From the NCBI GenBank assembly GCA_017938785.1, contig JAGBAU010000098.1, positions 1-8,796 of the forward strand: a stretch of DNA of 8,796 nucleotides, written 5' to 3'. The notes under the pieces are model-generated. The model saw nothing but the letters and a program-made list of their open reading frames with translations, was not told the DNA's origin and searched no databases. The translations under genes and the position numbers were made by a program. The stretch comes from Clostridia bacterium. GTDB taxonomy: Bacteria > Bacillota_A > Clostridia > Christensenellales > Aristaeellaceae. Shown here piece by piece: positions 5,618 to 8,796 of the stretch; the first letter of the stretch is position 1; every line of letters starts with the position of its first letter.

Positions 5618-6535
5618 ATGCCGCAGGTTAGAATCAGCTACAATCTGGACTTGTCCAAAGACTCCACCTGGCTCACGGTCACCACTGCTCCGGCGGCCCG
5701 TTCTTCCATTCCCTATGTGCAGGAGCTGGGCGATTTTCACTGCGGTCCGGACTACTACACCAGCCGCGAAAACCTGCCATCCTACCTGATCAAGCTGTGC
5801 ATCAGCGGCGAAGCCCTGCTGGACTACGATGACCAGCACTACACCCTGCGCCCCGGCCAGATCTTCTGGATCGACTGCTCCAAGCCCCAGTACTACCGCA
5901 CCGCGCCGGGACATGACCAGTGTCACCTGCTGTGGGTGCACTTTTACGGATCTCCCTGCGATGCCTATTATAAACTGTTCCTCGCCCAGAACGAGGGCAA
6001 GAACGTGGTGCAGCCCAGTTCGGATATGGCCATCCGTTCCACCCTGGATTCCCTGATGAAGCTTTACCACGAAGGCGGCAACACCCTGAACGACGATGTG
6101 CAGGCCTCCGCCATGCTCACCCAGCTGATGAGCCACTGCATCCACGCCGCCGGCAGCCGCAACGGTGCGGATCGCCTGCCCGCCTATGTCATCGACGCCC
6201 GCAGCTACATCAACTCTCATTATGCAGAACGCATCACCCTGGATGACCTGTCCCGCTCCATTTCCATCAATAAATTCTATTTGCAGAAGCTATTCAAGCG
6301 CTGCATCGGCCTTTCCCCCAACGAATACCTGATCCATACCCGCCTGACCCGCGCCAAGCAGCTGCTGCGCAATTCCTCCCACCCCATCAGCCAGATTGCC
6401 ATGGACGTGGGCATCAGCAACATCGGTCATTTCATTTCGCTGTTCAAGCGGTATGAGGGCATCACGCCCAGCGCCTACCGCCAGCGCTGGTATATCTCCG
6501 ACGGCGACCTGAACGCCCCGGATGAAGAAGAATAA
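5618..6535 (+). CDS. AraC-family transcriptional regulator
   Basis: A 305-residue cytoplasmic DNA-binding regulator. The N-terminal part (about 20-150) looks like the cupin-type ligand-binding domain of AraC proteins, with LRPGQIFWIDCSKPQYYR (77-94) and CHLLWVHFYG (102-111) as the typical beta-strand region. The C-terminal part (about 190-291) is the two-helix-turn-helix AraC domain: ITLDDLSRSISINKFYLQKL (206-225), GLSPNEYLIHTRLTRAKQLL (231-250), ISQIAMDVGISNIGHFISLF (257-276) and GITPSAYR (281-288). The last ten residues are acidic. I start at 5618 because GGAGG sits 7 nt upstream; the upstream in-frame ATG at 5525 has no ribosome binding site and would code through the palindromes. It is transcribed divergently from the importer, so its likely role is activation of that operon in response to the imported ligand or a derivative. 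The sequence does not identify the effector. Confidence 0.93.
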   Translation: MPQVRISYNLDLSKDSTWLTVTTAPAARSSIPYVQELGDFHCGPDYYTSRENLPSYLIKLCISGEALLDYDDQHYTLRPGQIFWIDCSKPQYYRTAPGHDQCHLLWVHFYGSPCDAYYKLFLAQNEGKNVVQPSSDMAIRSTLDSLMKLYHEGGNTLNDDVQASAMLTQLMSHCIHAAGSRNGADRLPAYVIDARSYINSHYAERITLDDLSRSISINKFYLQKLFKRCIGLSPNEYLIHTRLTRAKQLLRNSSHPISQIAMDVGISNIGHFISLFKRYEGITPSAYRQRWYISDGDLNAPDEEE

Positions 6536-6563
6536 AAGGACGCATAAGCGTCCTTTGCTTTTT
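6535..6563 (+). terminator. Intrinsic terminator of the AraC-family gene
   Basis: A perfect 9-bp stem AAAGGACGC (6535-6543) with GCGTCCTTT (6548-6556) closes the loop ATAA. It is followed by GC and five Ts (6559-6563). The stem begins on the last base of the stop codon. Read leftward, the stem is followed by TTTTATT in its own flank, so it may also stop transcripts from the convergent transporter gene. Confidence 0.88.
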
Positions 6564-6567
6564 GATT

Positions 6568-6624
6568 GTCGGCGTGCGGTTTACGAACTTCCGCCCGCCG
6601 ACCCGGAATCCGTACACGGATTCC
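6568..6624. repeat. Two consecutive stem-loops in the convergent spacer
   Basis: The first hairpin has 12-base arms with one mismatch (GTCGGCGTGCGG 6568-6579 and CCGCCCGCCGAC 6591-6602) around an 11-nt loop. Two bases later a second has perfect 8-bp arms (GGAATCCG 6605-6612, CGGATTCC 6617-6624) and the loop TACA. Neither has a T-run on either side, so neither is a canonical terminator. They may protect the 3' end of the leftward transporter mRNA, or be a copy of a REP-like dispersed element; I cannot tell whether copies exist elsewhere. Confidence 0.5.
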
Positions 6625-6638
6625 TAATCATTATACCA

Positions 6639-7529
6639 TTATCCCAGGTTAATCAGTATCAAGCCCAACAGGCCCGTGGCAAGCATGATGAGACCGCGTT
6701 TGGTCACCTTCTCTTTGTAGAGCAGGATGCCCACCAGCCACATCACCAGAACCAGTCCGCCCTGGCGCAGGGGGAAGAACACCAGACCCGGCAGCTGGGT
6801 GAGCGCCAGGATGCTGAAGCTGTTGCCGCCCGCCGTGCCCACGCCGATACCTGTAATCAGGCCGCCGAATATGGCCAAATCCCGCTTATCCCGGGTGAGC
6901 TTCACATTCTCGCCGCGCATGCGGAAGAAGATGTACAACCCGCCCGCCACAATGATGGAAAAGATACTGGTCCAGAAGGTGAAGGTATTAGAAGATGTTT
7001 CCGCGCTGGCGCGGGACATCATGCCCTGCAGGATGCCCAGGATACCATCGCCGAAGAAGGCCAGGCCCGTGAGCAGCATCCACTTCTTCTTGTTCCAGTT
7101 CTTCATGGAGCCCGCCGCCGTGGTATCATCCCCGGCGCTCAGCGCCAGCAGTGCCAGAATGAACAGGATGCCCAGGCCCTTGAAGACGGTCATCTTCTCG
7201 CCCCAGGCGATCATGCCGTAGATGGTGGGCACCATCAGCGATGAATTCTGAATCAGCAGCGTAATGCCCAGGTGACCGCTGTTCATGGCCAGGGTCATGG
7301 TGGTGAGGGTCAGCACAAAGAAGACGCCGAACAGGAAGGCGATCAGGTATCCCTCCGGGGTGAGCGCCTGTACACCGCCCAGCAGCGCCATGATGGCCAC
7401 AACCACCACCAGCGAAAGCACCGTCATCACGGACTGGGCATAGACCGTGCCCGGATAGCGGTTTCCGTATTCCTTGCAGCAGGTATTCTGCAGGGCAAAG
7501 GCGAGAATTCCCAGGATGGCGTACAGCAT
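6639..7529 (-). CDS. DMT-superfamily (EamA-type) transporter
   Basis: A 296-residue polytopic membrane protein with about ten hydrophobic segments arranged as two similar halves, the mark of the drug/metabolite transporter superfamily. Each half ends in a short loop with a conserved glutamate: AWGEKMTVFKGLGILFILAL (108-127) in the first and LLYKEKVTKRGLIMLATGLL (269-288) in the second. GITLLIQNSSLMVPTIYGM (88-106) and GLVFFPLRQGGLVLVMW (248-264) are the matching preceding helices. A charged cytoplasmic stretch (142-150) joins the halves. The start at 7529 has GGAGG 7 nt upstream (7537-7541). The gene stands alone, convergent to the regulator and divergent from the M50 gene, so context gives no substrate. 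Members export amino acids or other metabolites or import small molecules; the direction is unknown here. Confidence 0.85.
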   Translation of the reverse strand: MLYAILGILAFALQNTCCKEYGNRYPGTVYAQSVMTVLSLVVVVAIMALLGGVQALTPEGYLIAFLFGVFFVLTLTTMTLAMNSGHLGITLLIQNSSLMVPTIYGMIAWGEKMTVFKGLGILFILALLALSAGDDTTAAGSMKNWNKKKWMLLTGLAFFGDGILGILQGMMSRASAETSSNTFTFWTSIFSIIVAGGLYIFFRMRGENVKLTRDKRDLAIFGGLITGIGVGTAGGNSFSILALTQLPGLVFFPLRQGGLVLVMWLVGILLYKEKVTKRGLIMLATGLLGLILINLG

Positions 7530-7565
7530 TTGTTTCCCTCCGGCATATCATTTGTCACTGCCCGA

Positions 7566-7595
7566 ATTATACCATATCCCAGCCTCCGAGCGCAA
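7566..7595 (-). promoter_or_regulatory. Candidate promoter of the EamA-type transporter gene
   Basis: On the minus strand, TATAAT (7571-7566) is a perfect -10. Eighteen bases upstream is TTGCGC (7595-7590), a weak -35 that keeps TTG. The start point would fall near 7559, about 30 nt before the start codon. The -10 is convincing; the -35 is not. Confidence 0.5.
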
Positions 7596-7604
7596 CGGCT
7601 GCCC

Positions 7605-7633
7605 TTGCGAAGGCCATGCAAATGGGGTATAAT
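7605..7633 (+). promoter_or_regulatory. Promoter of the M50 protease-scpA unit
   Basis: TTGCGA (7605-7610), a 17-base spacer and a perfect TATAAT (7628-7633) read rightward. The start point near 7640 leaves a leader of only about 20 nt before the TTG start at 7662, which still includes the GGAGG at 7650-7654. It lies back to back with the leftward transporter promoter without overlapping it. Confidence 0.65.
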
Positions 7634-7661
7634 AAATGAAATTGAATCAGGAGGCTCCAAT

Positions 7662-8420
7662 TTGTTTTCCTATATATCTTCCCTGTTTTCCGATCCCCTG
7701 GCCACACTGGGCTTTTTCCTGCTGGCCTTTCCGGGGCGCATCCTCGCCATCTCCGCCCATGAATTTGCACACGCATGGGTGGCGGACAAATGCGGCGATC
7801 CCACCGCCCGCATGTACGGACGGTTGACGCTCAATCCCCTCAAGCATCTGGACCTGGTGGGCACGCTGATGATGCTCCTGCTGGGCTTCGGCTGGGCAAA
7901 GCCTGTGCCGGTAAACCCCTACAACTTCCGCGATTACCGCAAGGACGATTTAAAGGTTTCCCTGGCAGGCATCACCATGAACCTGATCCTGTTCGTACTG
8001 GGCTTCATCGCAGTATCCGCCATGGCCATCCTGGCCATCGTGAAGACCGGACAGATGAGTTTCTTTGAACTGGTGCGCTACAGTGTAAACCTGAACCCGG
8101 ATTTCATCTCCGCCATGCTGGGCACCATCCCCGGCTACATCTACCAGATGCTGGTATACTTTGTATACGTCAACATCTCCCTGGCCATCTTCAACCTCCT
8201 GCCCGTTCCGCCGCTGGACGGCTACCATGTGCTCAACGACCTGCTGCTCAAGCGCGATCTGTTCGCCAGCCAGAAGGTTGCCCGCAACGCCATGGGTGTG
8301 ATGTATCTGCTGATGTTCACGGGCGTGCTGGGCAGAATCCTCAGCTTCGCCGTGGACGCCGTGATCTCCGGCGCAGGTATTCTGCTGGAGATGCTCTGCC
8401 GCATGGCCGGCCTATTCTGA
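7662..8420 (+). CDS. M50 (site-2 protease) family membrane metalloprotease
   Basis: A 252-residue intramembrane zinc metalloprotease homologue. The catalytic HEFAH motif is at 33-37 (zinc ligands H33 and H37, catalytic E34) within the first membrane helices. The second conserved motif NLLPVPPLDGYHV is at 178-190, with D186 as the expected third zinc ligand. GWAKPVPVNPYNFR (77-90) is typical of the short, PDZ-less subgroup found in Firmicutes. I chose the TTG at 7662 because GGAGG (7650-7654) is 7 nt upstream, the promoter is immediately before it, and the protein then begins MFSYISSLFSD like its relatives. There is no ATG between the promoter and residue 51 in this frame. scpA follows after 14 nt, a pairing common in Clostridia and related Firmicutes. 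The family function (cleavage of membrane-spanning substrates) is known for relatives; the substrate here is unknown. Confidence 0.9.
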   Translation: MFSYISSLFSDPLATLGFFLLAFPGRILAISAHEFAHAWVADKCGDPTARMYGRLTLNPLKHLDLVGTLMMLLLGFGWAKPVPVNPYNFRDYRKDDLKVSLAGITMNLILFVLGFIAVSAMAILAIVKTGQMSFFELVRYSVNLNPDFISAMLGTIPGYIYQMLVYFVYVNISLAIFNLLPVPPLDGYHVLNDLLLKRDLFASQKVARNAMGVMYLLMFTGVLGRILSFAVDAVISGAGILLEMLCRMAGLF

Positions 8421-8434
8421 AAACGAGGTAAACT

Positions 8435-8796
8435 ATGCCGTACGTCGTATCCCTGAAACAATTCGACGGTCCCCTGGACCTGCTGCTGACCCTGATCTCC
8501 AACGCCAAGCTGGACATCCAGGATATCTTCGTCAGCGAAATCACAGAACAGTACCTGGAATCCATGAAGCTGGTGGACGAACTGGATATGGACTCCGCCA
8601 GCGAATTTCTGCAGATGGCAGCCACCCTGCTGGAAATCAAATCCCGCGCCATGCTGCCCAAGCCGCCCAAGCCCGAGGAGGAGGGCGCGCTTTCACCGGA
8701 GGAGGAACTGATCCGACAGCTGACGGAATACAAGCAGTTCAAAGAGATTTCCGCCCGCATGCACCAGCTGGAGGAAGACGCCCGTTCCCTCATGAC
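8435..8796 (+). CDS. scpA: Segregation and condensation protein A, N-terminal part, cut by window edge
   Basis: ScpA is the kleisin subunit that bridges the SMC dimer and, with ScpB, forms the bacterial condensin that organises and segregates the chromosome. The 120 codons visible show the family N-terminus: the hallmark FDGPLDLLLTLI (10-21), IFVSEITEQYLE (31-42), and the helix ASEFLQMAATLLEIKSRAML (55-74), which leads into the proline-rich PKPPKPEEE (75-83) and a charged region that would be the linker. Spacing from the M50 stop is 14 nt, with GAGG 6 nt before the ATG, so the two are probably co-transcribed. The gene remains open at the right edge; scpB is expected beyond it but cannot be seen. 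Confidence 0.95.
   Translation, partial: MPYVVSLKQFDGPLDLLLTLISNAKLDIQDIFVSEITEQYLESMKLVDELDMDSASEFLQMAATLLEIKSRAMLPKPPKPEEEGALSPEEELIRQLTEYKQFKEISARMHQLEEDARSLM

Noticed and set aside
5414..6220. A 268-codon minus-strand open frame
   Set aside because: Antisense to the AraC-type regulator and reading through its promoter and palindromes; the regulator has clear domains and a ribosome binding site.
6522..7244. A 240-codon plus-strand open frame downstream of the AraC-type gene
   Set aside because: It overlaps the terminator and is antisense to the DMT transporter; its low-complexity H/Q/E/A-rich translation marks it as a shadow.
7272..7661. N-terminal extension of the M50 protein by 130 codons
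   Set aside because: The upstream part is antisense to the DMT transporter and crosses both divergent promoters; the protein family begins near the TTG at 7662.
1..8796. CRISPR array, tRNA or rRNA gene, insertion sequence, phage or defence module
   Set aside because: I saw no regularly spaced repeats, tRNA-like cloverleaf sequence, rRNA sequence, transposase or integrase, nor any nuclease or toxin-like coding sequence.

Overview
The window looks like a stretch of a Firmicutes (Clostridia-type) chromosome. The reasons are strong AGGAGG-type ribosome binding sites in front of nearly every gene, a TTG start, AT-rich intergenic regions between GC-rich coding regions with C/G-ending codons, and the linkage of an M50 site-2-protease-family gene to scpA. 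The N-terminal signal of the binding protein (an AxA cleavage site and no lipobox) is unusual for a classical monoderm Firmicute. I place the organism no lower than class with any confidence.

Layout, left to right. (1) 1-402, minus: the N-terminal 134 codons of aspartate ammonia-lyase (aspA), which runs off the left edge. It is preceded by a perfect-consensus sigma-A promoter bracketed by palindromes. (2) 633-5299, minus: a complete four-gene ABC importer operon of the ribose/rhamnose/AI-2 (CUT2) type. Its order is ATPase, permease, permease, substrate-binding protein, and it ends in a strong intrinsic terminator. (3) 5300-5617: a 318-bp divergent control region with overlapping promoters, palindromes and TTGCAA boxes. 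(4) 5618-6535, plus: an AraC-family regulator with its own terminator. (5) 6536-6638: a convergent spacer with three stem-loops in a row. (6) 6639-7529, minus: a DMT/EamA-type transporter. (7) 7530-7661: a second divergent promoter region. (8) 7662-8420, plus: an M50 metalloprotease-family membrane protein starting at TTG, followed after 14 nt by the first 120 codons of scpA, which runs off the right edge.

Working model: the AraC-type protein senses a small molecule, probably a sugar or sugar-like ligand, and controls the divergent importer. No catabolic enzyme for an imported sugar is present, so the substrate cannot be read from context. The importer has the same order as lsrACDB and its binding protein resembles the LsrB/RhaS group. 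By my by-eye alignment, however, two aspartates that contact AI-2 in LsrB are asparagines here, so I do not call it an AI-2 importer. The same TGCAA/CAATATT sequence elements occur in the importer/regulator control region and around the aspA promoter, which suggests a shared regulator. The M50-scpA pair is ordinary housekeeping context.
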